From the NCBI RefSeq assembly GCF_008868005.1, contig NZ_WAAO01000001.1, positions 620,001 to 684,000 of the forward strand: a DNA stretch of 64,000 nucleotides, read 5' to 3'. The notes beneath the pieces were generated by a model. The model was not told the origin of the DNA. It did no database searches and worked only from the letters and a program-made list of their open reading frames with translations. The DNA is from Microbacterium algeriense. GTDB taxonomy: Bacteria; Actinomycetota; Actinomycetes; Actinomycetales; Microbacteriaceae. The position numbers were made by a program, and so were the translations under genes. This document shows positions 57,673 to 64,000 of the stretch, piece after piece (the stretch's first letter is position 1; each line of letters starts with the position of its first letter).

Positions 57673-59172
57673 ATGACTCGTACTATCCCGCACTTCGTGG
57701 GCGGATCGCTGCTGACCCCGGATGAGGGGCGCTTCTCCGATGTGTTCGATCCGAGCACTGGCGCCGTGCAGGCGCGCGTGCCGCTCGCCTCCGCCGATGA
57801 GGTGCGCAGCGTCATCGCGAATGCCGAGGCGGCTCAGGCCGCCTGGGCGGCGACGAACCCGCAGAAGCGTACCCGCGTGCTCCTGCGGTTCCTCGACCTG
57901 GCACAGCGGGAGATGACCTCGCTCGCCGAGCTCCTCGCGAGCGAGCACGGCAAGACCGTGGACGATGCGAAGGGTGACATCCAGCGCGGCCTCGAGGTCA
58001 TCGAGTTCTCCGCCGGCGCTCCGCACCTGCTCAAGGGCGAGTACTCCACGGGCGCCGGCGCCGGCATCGACGTCTACTCGATGCGCCAGCCGCTGGGCGT
58101 CGTCGCCGCGATCACGCCGTTCAACTTCCCCGCCATGATCCCGCTCTGGAAGGCGGGACCGGCCCTCGCCGCCGGCAACGCCGTGGTCCTCAAGCCGAGC
58201 GAACGCGACCCCTCGGTGCCCGTGCGCATCGCCGAGCTGTTCCTCGAAGCCGGCCTGCCCGCCGGAGTCCTCAACGTGGTGCACGGAGACAAGGAGGCGG
58301 TCGACACGCTGCTCGCCGACGAGCGCATCCGCGCGGTGGGCTTCGTCGGCTCCACCCCGATCGCCGAGTACATCTACGCCACCGCAGCCGCCAACGGCAA
58401 GCGCGCGCAGTGCTTCGGCGGCGCGAAGAACCACATGATCGTGATGCCGGACGCCGACCTCGACCAGGCCGTCGACGCGCTCATCGGTGCGGGCTACGGC
58501 TCCGCGGGGGAGCGGTGCATGGCCATCTCGGTCGCCGTCCCGGTCGGCCAGGAGACGGCCGATGCGCTCGCCGCGAAGCTCGCCGAGCGCGTCGCCCAGC
58601 TCCGGATCGGACCTTCGCTCGCACCGGACGTCGACTACGGTCCGCTCGTCACCCGCGATGCGGTCGAACGCGTCAAGGGCTACATCCAGCAGGGTGTCGA
58701 TGAGGGAGCGACCCTCCTCGCCGACGGTCGGGGGTTCACGGTCGATGGTCACGAGGAGGGCTTCTATCTCGGCCCGACCCTCTTCGACCATGTCACGACC
58801 GACATGGCGATCTATCGCGAGGAGATCTTCGGCCCTGTCCTCGTGATCGCGCGAGCCGCCGACTACGAGGAAGCCCTGCGTATGGCCTCGGAGCACGAGT
58901 ACGGCAACGGCGTCGCGATCTTCACCCGCGACGGCGATGCGGCCCGCGACTTCGCCGCGCGCGTCGAGGTCGGGATGGTCGGGGTGAACGTGCCGATCCC
59001 GGTTCCGATCGCGTACTACACGTTCGGCGGATGGAAGCGCAGCGGCTTCGGCGACCTGAACCAGCACGGCGCCGATGCGTTCCGCTTCTACACCAAGACC
59101 AAGACCGTGACGAGCCGCTGGCCCACCGGGGTGCGCGAGGGCGCGAGCTTCGTCATTCCCACGATGCACTGA
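57673..59172 (+). CDS. mmsA: Methylmalonate-semialdehyde dehydrogenase (acylating)
   Basis: A 499-residue CoA-acylating aldehyde dehydrogenase. Catalytic Cys282 is in 'GYGSAGERCMAISV', Asn152 in 'ITPFNFPAMIP', and 'CFGGAKNHMIVMPDADLDQA' is diagnostic of the MmsA/IolA branch. It converts methylmalonate semialdehyde to propionyl-CoA in valine breakdown (or malonate semialdehyde to acetyl-CoA in inositol breakdown). Downstream mmsB and acyl-CoA dehydrogenase genes indicate the valine route. GGAGGG precedes the ATG. Confidence 0.94.
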   Translation: MTRTIPHFVGGSLLTPDEGRFSDVFDPSTGAVQARVPLASADEVRSVIANAEAAQAAWAATNPQKRTRVLLRFLDLAQREMTSLAELLASEHGKTVDDAKGDIQRGLEVIEFSAGAPHLLKGEYSTGAGAGIDVYSMRQPLGVVAAITPFNFPAMIPLWKAGPALAAGNAVVLKPSERDPSVPVRIAELFLEAGLPAGVLNVVHGDKEAVDTLLADERIRAVGFVGSTPIAEYIYATAAANGKRAQCFGGAKNHMIVMPDADLDQAVDALIGAGYGSAGERCMAISVAVPVGQETADALAAKLAERVAQLRIGPSLAPDVDYGPLVTRDAVERVKGYIQQGVDEGATLLADGRGFTVDGHEEGFYLGPTLFDHVTTDMAIYREEIFGPVLVIARAADYEEALRMASEHEYGNGVAIFTRDGDAARDFAARVEVGMVGVNVPIPVPIAYYTFGGWKRSGFGDLNQHGADAFRFYTKTKTVTSRWPTGVREGASFVIPTMH

Positions 59173-59247
59173 CCCTTCGACCGGATCAGCCCTTCGACCG
59201 GCTCGGCCCTTCGATCGGCTCAGCCCTTCGACCGGCTCAGGGACCCA
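59173..59247. repeat. Four tandem copies of the CCCTTCGACCGGCTCAG repeat
   Basis: Units start at 59173, 59191, 59209 and 59224; each is about 15-18 bp of CCCTTCGACCGGCTCAG with single-base changes, the last extended by GGACCCA as in the copies at 1215 and 7076. It lies between mmsA and the acyl-CoA dehydrogenase gene, inside an apparent operon. Confidence 0.85.
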
Positions 59248-59264
59248 ACTCCTAAGGAAAAGCG

Positions 59265-60446
59265 ATGAGCATGACCACCGTGACCACCACCGTCGAGGAG
59301 CGCGAGGCGATCCTCGACGCCGTCCGCGAGTTCGCCGAGACCGAGCTCGCGCCGTTCGCCGCGGAGCGCGACGAGAAGCACCTCTTCCCCCGGGACTCCC
59401 TGACCCGTGGGGGAGAACTCGGGCTGGGCGGCATCTATGCGAGCGAGGAGTTCGGCGGAAGCGGACTCAGCCGCACCGATACCGTGGCGATCTTCGAGGA
59501 GCTCGCCAAGGCCGACCCCGCCGTCGCGGCCTACATCTCCATCCACAACATGGTGGTGTGGATGATCGACAGCTACGGCGACCAGACGCAGCGCTCGACG
59601 TGGCTGCCCGCGCTCACGGCGATGTCCGCCTTCGGCGGGTACTGCCTCACCGAGCCCGGCGTCGGATCCGATGCCGCCAACGTCGCCACCAGTGCCGTCC
59701 GAGAGGGCGACGAGTATGTGCTGACGGGGGTGAAGCAGTTCATCTCCGGCGCGGGAGAGGCCGCCGTGTACGTGGTCATGGCCCGCACCGGCGAGCCCGG
59801 AGCCCGCGGGATCAGCGCCTTCCTCGTCCCCGGCGATGCGGAGAACCTCAGCTTCGGTGCGCCCGAGAAGAAGATGGGCTGGCACGCGCAGCCGACCCGG
59901 CAGGTGATCTTCGACGGGGTGCGGGTTCCCGCCTCGGCGATGCTCGGCGACGAGGGACGCGGCTTCGCGATCGCGATGTCGGCGCTCAACGGCGGCCGGC
60001 TCAACATCGCCGCCTGCTCGCTCGGCGGTGCGCAGGCCGCACTCGACAAGGCCGTCCAGTACGTGCACGAGCGCGTCGCCTTCGGAGAGCCCCTGGCGGA
60101 GAAGCAGTCGATCCTCTTCGCCGTCGCCGACATGCGCACCGACCTGCAGGCGGCGCGGCTCATGGTGCGCGACGGTGCGCAGGCCGTCGACGACAAGGCG
60201 CCCGATGCGACGATGCGCTGCGCGATGGCCAAGCGCTTCGCCACCGATGCCGGCTTCGACGTCGCGAACCGCGCCCTGCAGCTGCACGGCGGCTACGGAT
60301 ACCTGCAGGACTACGGCATCGAGAAGATCGTCCGTGACCTGCGGGTGCACCAAGTCCTGGAGGGGACGAACGAGATCATGCGCCTGATCGTCGGACGCGA
60401 GATGCTCCGACCCGCGGGATCGACCAGCATGCGGAGCGCATCATGA
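59265..60446 (+). CDS. Acyl-CoA dehydrogenase, probable isobutyryl-CoA dehydrogenase
   Basis: A 393-residue FAD-dependent acyl-CoA dehydrogenase of normal length. 'GYCLTEPGVGSDAANVATSA' is the FAD/substrate signature, and the C-terminal 'VHQVLEGTNEIMRLIVGR' carries the catalytic Glu. AAGGAAAAGCG precedes the ATG. Between mmsA and mmsB it most likely oxidises isobutyryl-CoA to methacrylyl-CoA. Electrons would go to the electron-transfer flavoprotein whose beta subunit starts at 63823. It overlaps mmsB by four bases (ATGA). Confidence 0.9.
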   Translation: MSMTTVTTTVEEREAILDAVREFAETELAPFAAERDEKHLFPRDSLTRGGELGLGGIYASEEFGGSGLSRTDTVAIFEELAKADPAVAAYISIHNMVVWMIDSYGDQTQRSTWLPALTAMSAFGGYCLTEPGVGSDAANVATSAVREGDEYVLTGVKQFISGAGEAAVYVVMARTGEPGARGISAFLVPGDAENLSFGAPEKKMGWHAQPTRQVIFDGVRVPASAMLGDEGRGFAIAMSALNGGRLNIAACSLGGAQAALDKAVQYVHERVAFGEPLAEKQSILFAVADMRTDLQAARLMVRDGAQAVDDKAPDATMRCAMAKRFATDAGFDVANRALQLHGGYGYLQDYGIEKIVRDLRVHQVLEGTNEIMRLIVGREMLRPAGSTSMRSAS

Positions 60447-61330
60447 CCACGGTCGCGTTCCTCGGGCTCGGGCACATGGGGCTGCCGATGGCGAAGAACC
60501 TCGTCGCCGCAGGGCACGAGGTGCACGGGTTCGACCTCGTCCCCGCGGCGATCGACGCGGCGCAGGCGGCCGGCATCCCGGTCGCGGCCAGCGGGGCGGA
60601 CGCCGTCGCCGACGCGGAGGTCGTCATCACGATGTTCCCGGCGGGCAGGCACGTCATCGACGCGTATCGCACGGAGCTGCTCGCGGCCGCACGACCGGGG
60701 ACGCTCTTCATCGAGTCCTCCACGATCGCCGTCGACGAGGCGCGCGCGGCGCACGCCCTCGCTCTCGCGGCAGGGCACCGCAACATCGACGCTCCCGTGT
60801 CGGGCGGCGTGGTCGGCGCCGAGAACGGGACTCTGGCCTTCATGGTCGGCGGCTCGGACGAGGACTACACGGCCGCGCTGCCGCTGCTCGAGGTCATGGG
60901 CAAGCGCATCGTGCACTGCGGCGGGTCGGGGCTGGGGCAGGCGGCGAAGGTCTGCAACAACATGGTCCTCGCGGTGTCGCAGATCGCCGTCGCCGAGGCG
61001 TTCGTGCTCGGGGAGCGGCTCGGGCTGGAGCATCAGGCGCTGTTCGATGTCGTGTCCCAGGCGTCCGGCCAGTGCTGGTCCCTCACGACGAACTGCCCCG
61101 TGCCGGGCCCGGTTCCCACGAGCCCGGCCAACCGCGATTATCAGCCCGGATTCGCCGGCGCGCTCATGGCGAAGGATCTGGGTCTCGCGCTGCAGGCGAT
61201 CGAGCAGACGTCGACGGATGCGCGGATGGGGCGGCTGGCGCAGGAGCTCTACGCCGCCTACGCCGCGGGCGACGGCGGCTCCCGCGACTTCTCCGGCATC
61301 ATCACCGACATCCGCGACGGCCGCGTGTGA
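60443..61330 (+). CDS. mmsB: 3-hydroxyisobutyrate dehydrogenase
   Basis: A 295-residue beta-hydroxyacid dehydrogenase. NAD loop 'VAFLGLGHMGLPMAKNL', substrate loop 'DAPVSGGVVGAENGTLAFMV', and catalytic Lys in 'GLGQAAKVCNNMVLAVSQI'. It oxidises 3-hydroxyisobutyrate to methylmalonate semialdehyde, the MmsA substrate. The C-terminal 'DYQPGFAGALMAKDLGLALQ' is diagnostic of this branch. Co-translated with the acyl-CoA dehydrogenase. Confidence 0.93.
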   Translation: MTTVAFLGLGHMGLPMAKNLVAAGHEVHGFDLVPAAIDAAQAAGIPVAASGADAVADAEVVITMFPAGRHVIDAYRTELLAAARPGTLFIESSTIAVDEARAAHALALAAGHRNIDAPVSGGVVGAENGTLAFMVGGSDEDYTAALPLLEVMGKRIVHCGGSGLGQAAKVCNNMVLAVSQIAVAEAFVLGERLGLEHQALFDVVSQASGQCWSLTTNCPVPGPVPTSPANRDYQPGFAGALMAKDLGLALQAIEQTSTDARMGRLAQELYAAYAAGDGGSRDFSGIITDIRDGRV

Positions 61331-61420
61331 CCCGAGCCGGGCGCCGAGCGCGCGGGTCGGAGTGCGCGGGGCCCCGGGACGACGGAAGATACTGAAGGAC
61401 ACGACGACGGAGAGGGTGAC

Positions 61421-62197
61421 ATGACCGAGTACGAGACGATCCTGGTGGAGCAGCGGGGCCGCGTGGGGTGGATCACCCTGAACCGTCCCCAGGCCCTGAA
61501 CGCGCTGAACAGCCGCCTCGCGGAGGAGGTCACCGCCGCGGCCGTCGCCTTCGACGAGGACGACGGGGTCGGGGCGATCGTCGTGACCGGTTCCGAGAAG
61601 GCGTTCGCCGCGGGGGCCGACATCAAGGAGATGGAGGGCATGTCCGCGGCGGAGATGCTCGAGACCGATCACTTCGGGATCTGGCATGAGTTCGCGGCGG
61701 TGCGCACTCCGGTGATCGCCGCGGTCTCGGGCTTCGCGCTCGGCGGCGGCTGCGAGCTGGCGATGATGTGCGACATCATCCTGGCCGCCGACACCGCGAC
61801 TTTCGGCCAACCCGAGATCAACCTCGGTGTGATCCCCGGGATGGGCGGAACGCAGCGCCTGATCCGCGCGGTGGGGTACTACAAGGCGGCCGAGCTCGTG
61901 CTCTCGGGGCGGTTCATGAAAGCGGACGAGGCCGAGCGCTCGGGTCTCGTGTCGCGTGTCGTGCCCGCTGCGGAACTCCTGGCGGAGGCGGAGAAGCTGG
62001 CCGGCACGATCGCATCGAAGTCGCTGCCGTCGGTCTACGCCGCCAAGGCGGCACTGGACGCCGCGATGGAGACGACGCTGTCCGAAGGTCTCGCACACGA
62101 GAAGCAGGCTTTCGCTGCCCTGTTCGACACCGCAGACCAGAAGGAGGGCATGTCCGCCTTCCGCGAGAAGCGGTCGCCCGACTTCCAGAACCGATGA
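61421..62197 (+). CDS. Enoyl-CoA hydratase
   Basis: A 258-residue crotonase. The oxyanion hole segments are '[14 protein letters not shown]' and '[17 protein letters not shown]'; the two catalytic glutamates are present in 'GGGCELAM' and '[20 protein letters not shown]'. In this operon it hydrates methacrylyl-CoA to 3-hydroxyisobutyryl-CoA. A dedicated 3-hydroxyisobutyryl-CoA hydrolase, needed between this step and MmsB, is not in the window. GAGAGGGTGAC precedes the ATG. Confidence 0.92.
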   Translation: MTEYETILVEQRGRVGWITLNRPQALNALNSRLAEEVTAAAVAFDEDDGVGAIVVTGSEKAFAAGADIKEMEGMSAAEMLETDHFGIWHEFAAVRTPVIAAVSGFALGGGCELAMMCDIILAADTATFGQPEINLGVIPGMGGTQRLIRAVGYYKAAELVLSGRFMKADEAERSGLVSRVVPAAELLAEAEKLAGTIASKSLPSVYAAKAALDAAMETTLSEGLAHEKQAFAALFDTADQKEGMSAFREKRSPDFQNR

Positions 62198-62233
62198 GTT
62201 CCTGACCGGATGCGCGTCGGAGTCGAGGAGCGG

Positions 62234-62677
62234 TCAGCCGCGCAGCGCGTCGAGGATCTTCGCGATCCGGCGCTCGCGCGTCGCGTCCTGCTTGGCTTCT
62301 GCGATGCTCCGGGCGTGCTCCTTGCGGGCGGTGTACGACAGGGCGTCGAACTTCGCCCGCAGCGCGGGGTCGGCGTCGAGGGCTGCGGCGAGTCCGGGCG
62401 GAACGTCGACCGTGCGCTCGGCGGCATCCACGCGGATCACGGCGTCGACCTCCTGGCCGATCTCGAGTCCCAGATCGGCGCGCACGGCCTTGCTGAATCC
62501 GATCATGTTCTCGCTGCCCATCCGCGCCACGCGCAGGCGAGCGGTGCGCCCGCCGATGGTGACGGCGACGGGGAAGGCTCTGCCGGCGCCGAGCGACGCG
62601 ACCTGCTCGTCGCTGAGCAGGATCGCCGCGGCGGGGCCGCGGCCGGTGAGGACGGTGTGCAGGCGCAGTTCGCTCAT
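62234..62677 (-). CDS. YdeI/OmpD-associated, DUF1905-type protein
   Basis: A 147-residue protein. The N-terminal part (about 1-90) is a DUF1905-type beta-barrel ('GPAAAILLSDEQVASLGAGR', 'VRADLGLEIGQEVDAVIRVD'). The C-terminal part ('FDALSYTARKEHARSIAEAK') is the YdeI/OmpD-associated helical segment. The biochemical role is not established. Its start overlaps the SRPBCC gene stop by four bases, so the two, with the MarR gene, form one leftward operon. Confidence 0.83.
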   Translation of the reverse strand: MSELRLHTVLTGRGPAAAILLSDEQVASLGAGRAFPVAVTIGGRTARLRVARMGSENMIGFSKAVRADLGLEIGQEVDAVIRVDAAERTVDVPPGLAAALDADPALRAKFDALSYTARKEHARSIAEAKQDATRERRIAKILDALRG

Positions 62678-63144
62678 TCCGAAACACTACGCCCCGGCCC
62701 GCCGAATTCGGCGGTGAGGATCTGGTTGCGCTCCAGGATCAGTCGCCGCATGTACTCCCCGAGGAACATCGTGTCGACGAGGCGCCCGATAGGGCCGAGC
62801 GGAGAACGGAAGGTCACCGTGTCGCGCATGAGTGTTCCGGCCGGATGCTCCTCGAAGCGATGCTCATGGAGGAACGACGCGAACGGGCCGGAGATCTGCC
62901 GATCCGAGAATCCCCGTGGCGGATCGATGTCGAAGACGACGGAACGCAGGCGGAACGGGATTCCGAAGTGTCGTGCGCGCCATGTCACCGTCGAGCCTTC
63001 AGTGAAGAAGCCTCCCACTGGAGCTTCGACCATGGTCTCGCCGTATCGCGCCATGCTCTTCACGTGGAGCGTGGGATCGAGCGACGCGGCGAACACTTCG
63101 GCGGGCGGGGCGCCGATGAGGGTCTCGAGCGCGAACCGGGGCAT
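62674..63144 (-). CDS. SRPBCC (START-like) domain protein
   Basis: A 156-residue START/Bet v1-like protein. It begins 'RFALETLIGAPPAEVFAASL', the usual 'apsevvf' first strand and helix, and continues with 'MRDTVTFRSPLGPIGRLVDT', typical of ligand-binding cyclase/dehydrase-like members. It probably binds a hydrophobic ligand or assists lipid metabolism; no catalytic function is evident. One base after the MarR stop in the same direction. Confidence 0.85.
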   Translation of the reverse strand: MPRFALETLIGAPPAEVFAASLDPTLHVKSMARYGETMVEAPVGGFFTEGSTVTWRARHFGIPFRLRSVVFDIDPPRGFSDRQISGPFASFLHEHRFEEHPAGTLMRDTVTFRSPLGPIGRLVDTMFLGEYMRRLILERNQILTAEFGGPGRSVSE

Positions 63145-63145
63145 G

Positions 63146-63682
63146 TCAGAGGGCTTCGGGCTGGGGACGCGGGTCGGCGAAATCGCCCGCATTCTTCCGG
63201 AGTCGGGCGACGATCGCCACCAGCTCGGCGGCGTCGTCGCGGCTCATCCCCGGGTCCGCGAACACGTCGGCGTTGAGCGCCTGGGTGGCGCGCTCGACGA
63301 GTTCACGGCCCGCATCCGTCAGCACGAGGAGCGCGGCGCGGCCGTCGTGCGGGTGCGGTTCGCGCGCGATCAGTCCGTCGCGGACGAGGCGCTCCGCAGT
63401 GCTCGTGACCGTCGTGGGGTGCACCTGGAGCCGGGCGACCACGCTCGACAGCGGCAGGCTGCCGGTGCGGCTGAAGGCGAGCAGGCGCAGCACCTCGTAC
63501 CGGGCGAAGCTCAGGGCGAACGGCTTGAGGGCGGCATCGACACGAGCGAGAAGCAGCTGCTGGGCGCGCATCACCGATGTGACCAGGGCCATGCCGTCGG
63601 CGGCATCCGTCCAGCCGTGCGCCAGCCATTGCCGTTTCGCCTCGGCGAGCGGATCGATGGGGAGCGGACGGAGTCGGGCCAC
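63146..63682 (-). CDS. MarR-family regulator
   Basis: A 178-residue MarR protein. The winged helix is 'LPLSSVVARLQVHPTTVTST' with wing 'IAREPHPHDGRAALLVLTDA'. The GTG start at 63682 is the first in frame. It is divergent from etfB and leads the SRPBCC and YdeI genes. An inverted repeat (63751-63781) in the divergent gap may be its operator. MarR proteins of this type often respond to acyl-CoA or aromatic compounds. Confidence 0.9.
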   Translation of the reverse strand: MARLRPLPIDPLAEAKRQWLAHGWTDAADGMALVTSVMRAQQLLLARVDAALKPFALSFARYEVLRLLAFSRTGSLPLSSVVARLQVHPTTVTSTAERLVRDGLIAREPHPHDGRAALLVLTDAGRELVERATQALNADVFADPGMSRDDAAELVAIVARLRKNAGDFADPRPQPEAL

Positions 63683-63750
63683 GTCTCTACGGTAGTGGCG
63701 GGAGAAGGCGGCGTCGCGACGGCGCGCGCCACGGCGCCTCGCCGAACCCG

Positions 63751-63781
63751 TGAGTCTCAGTCGCAGTTGTACTGGGACTCA
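63751..63781. promoter_or_regulatory. Inverted repeat TGAGTCTCAGT...ACTGGGACTCA
   Basis: 11-bp arms matching at 10 of 11 positions with a 9-nt spacer. It sits midway between the divergent MarR and etfB starts, just upstream of a TAGAAT that could be the etfB -10 (63793-63798). Confidence 0.6.
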
Positions 63782-63822
63782 GTATCGCGGACTAGAATCG
63801 CAGCAGTCGTGAGGAGCATTCG

Positions 63823-64000
63823 ATGAAGATCTTCGTCCTGGTCAAAGAGGTGCCGGACACCTATGGCGACCGCAAGCTGAACCTCGAGACCGGCCTCGCC
63901 GATCGAGCCGCAGGAGACGTTGTGCTCGACGAGATCACCGAGCGGGCGCTCGAAGTCGCGCTGAGCTTCGCCGACAAGAACGAGGGCACCGAGGTGGTGG
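63823..64000 (+). CDS. etfB: Electron transfer flavoprotein beta subunit, 3' end outside window
   Basis: The first 59 residues are visible: 'MKIFVLVKEVPDTYGDRKLN' then 'LDEITERALEVALSFADKNE'. This is the EtfB/FixA N-terminus, which with EtfA accepts electrons from acyl-CoA dehydrogenases and passes them to the quinone pool. GAGGAGC precedes the ATG. Proximity to the acyl-CoA dehydrogenase at 59265 fits. etfA is expected just beyond the window. Confidence 0.92.
   Translation, partial: MKIFVLVKEVPDTYGDRKLNLETGLADRAAGDVVLDEITERALEVALSFADKNEGTEVV

Overview
The window is high-GC chromosomal DNA with gene-dense operons, ATGA/TGATG start-stop overlaps, GTG starts, lipobox and Tat signal sequences, and intergenic copies of a CCCTTCGACAAGCTCAGGG-type repeat. 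Together these suggest an actinobacterium of the family Microbacteriaceae, most likely Microbacterium. That assignment is inferred from sequence character only. I saw no rRNA, tRNA, CRISPR array, insertion sequence or prophage. It reads as a large carbohydrate-scavenging region next to branched-chain amino acid and propionate catabolism.

Layout. (1) 1-3212: a truncated GntR/FadR regulator, an ACT-domain protein, a PLP-dependent cysteine synthase/desulfhydrase-like enzyme and a GntR/UTRA regulator. (2) 3212-5385: rbsD and rbsK, leading into that regulator, divergent from a transaldolase-like aldolase; two operator-like palindromes lie between them. (3) 5389-11756: a complete non-phosphorylating L-fucose pathway: FadR-type regulator, fuconolactonase, 2-keto-3-deoxy-fuconate dehydrogenase, diketo-deoxyfuconate hydrolase, fuconate dehydratase, fucose dehydrogenase and mutarotase. 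(4) 11766-17681: LacI regulator, D-allulose/D-tagatose 3-epimerase and a ribose-type ABC importer. (5) 18218-23191: a five-gene operon (cupin sugar-phosphate isomerase, FGGY kinase, 2-hydroxyacid dehydrogenase, shikimate-dehydrogenase-like protein, phosphotriesterase-like lactonase). Two near-identical 16-bp palindromes precede it and match those between rbsK and the aldolase. (6) 23313-25204: acetyl-esterase and DeoR regulator. (7) 25216-33481: an operon for an extracellular polymer (ABC importer, secreted beta-propeller protein, large FAD oxidoreductase, and a LacI-family protein without a DNA-binding domain).

(8) 33840-39179: a 1357-residue secreted beta-helix enzyme resembling GH141, an SGNH esterase and a GntR regulator. 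(9) 39401-47044: a leftward operon with a second ABC importer, a 638-residue predicted glycoside-active protein, an RraA-type aldolase, a second aldo/keto reductase and a second lactonase. Blocks 8 and 9 share a TCGAT-N-ATCGA palindrome at three promoters. (10) 47182-48723: CGNR-like regulator and EamA exporter. (11) 48829-53261: GntR regulator with prpD, prpB, prpC (methylcitrate cycle), then an MFS transporter, a DJ-1 protein, a LysR regulator and a membrane-anchored monooxygenase-like protein. (12) 57673-62197: mmsA, acyl-CoA dehydrogenase, mmsB and enoyl-CoA hydratase (valine degradation) behind a 32-bp palindrome. (13) 62234-64000: YdeI-like, SRPBCC, MarR and the start of etfB.

How it fits together. 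Secreted beta-helix, beta-propeller and esterase proteins probably trim plant or algal polysaccharides. Three ABC importers take up the products, and oxidative sugar pathways convert them to pyruvate and lactate. Valine breakdown yields propionyl-CoA, which the methylcitrate genes in the same window can consume. The least explained unit is the isomerase-kinase-dehydrogenase-lactonase operon at 18218-23191. Its operators tie it to the ribokinase/transaldolase locus 18 kb away and, more weakly, to the ribose-type importer, suggesting an uncharacterised sugar pathway.
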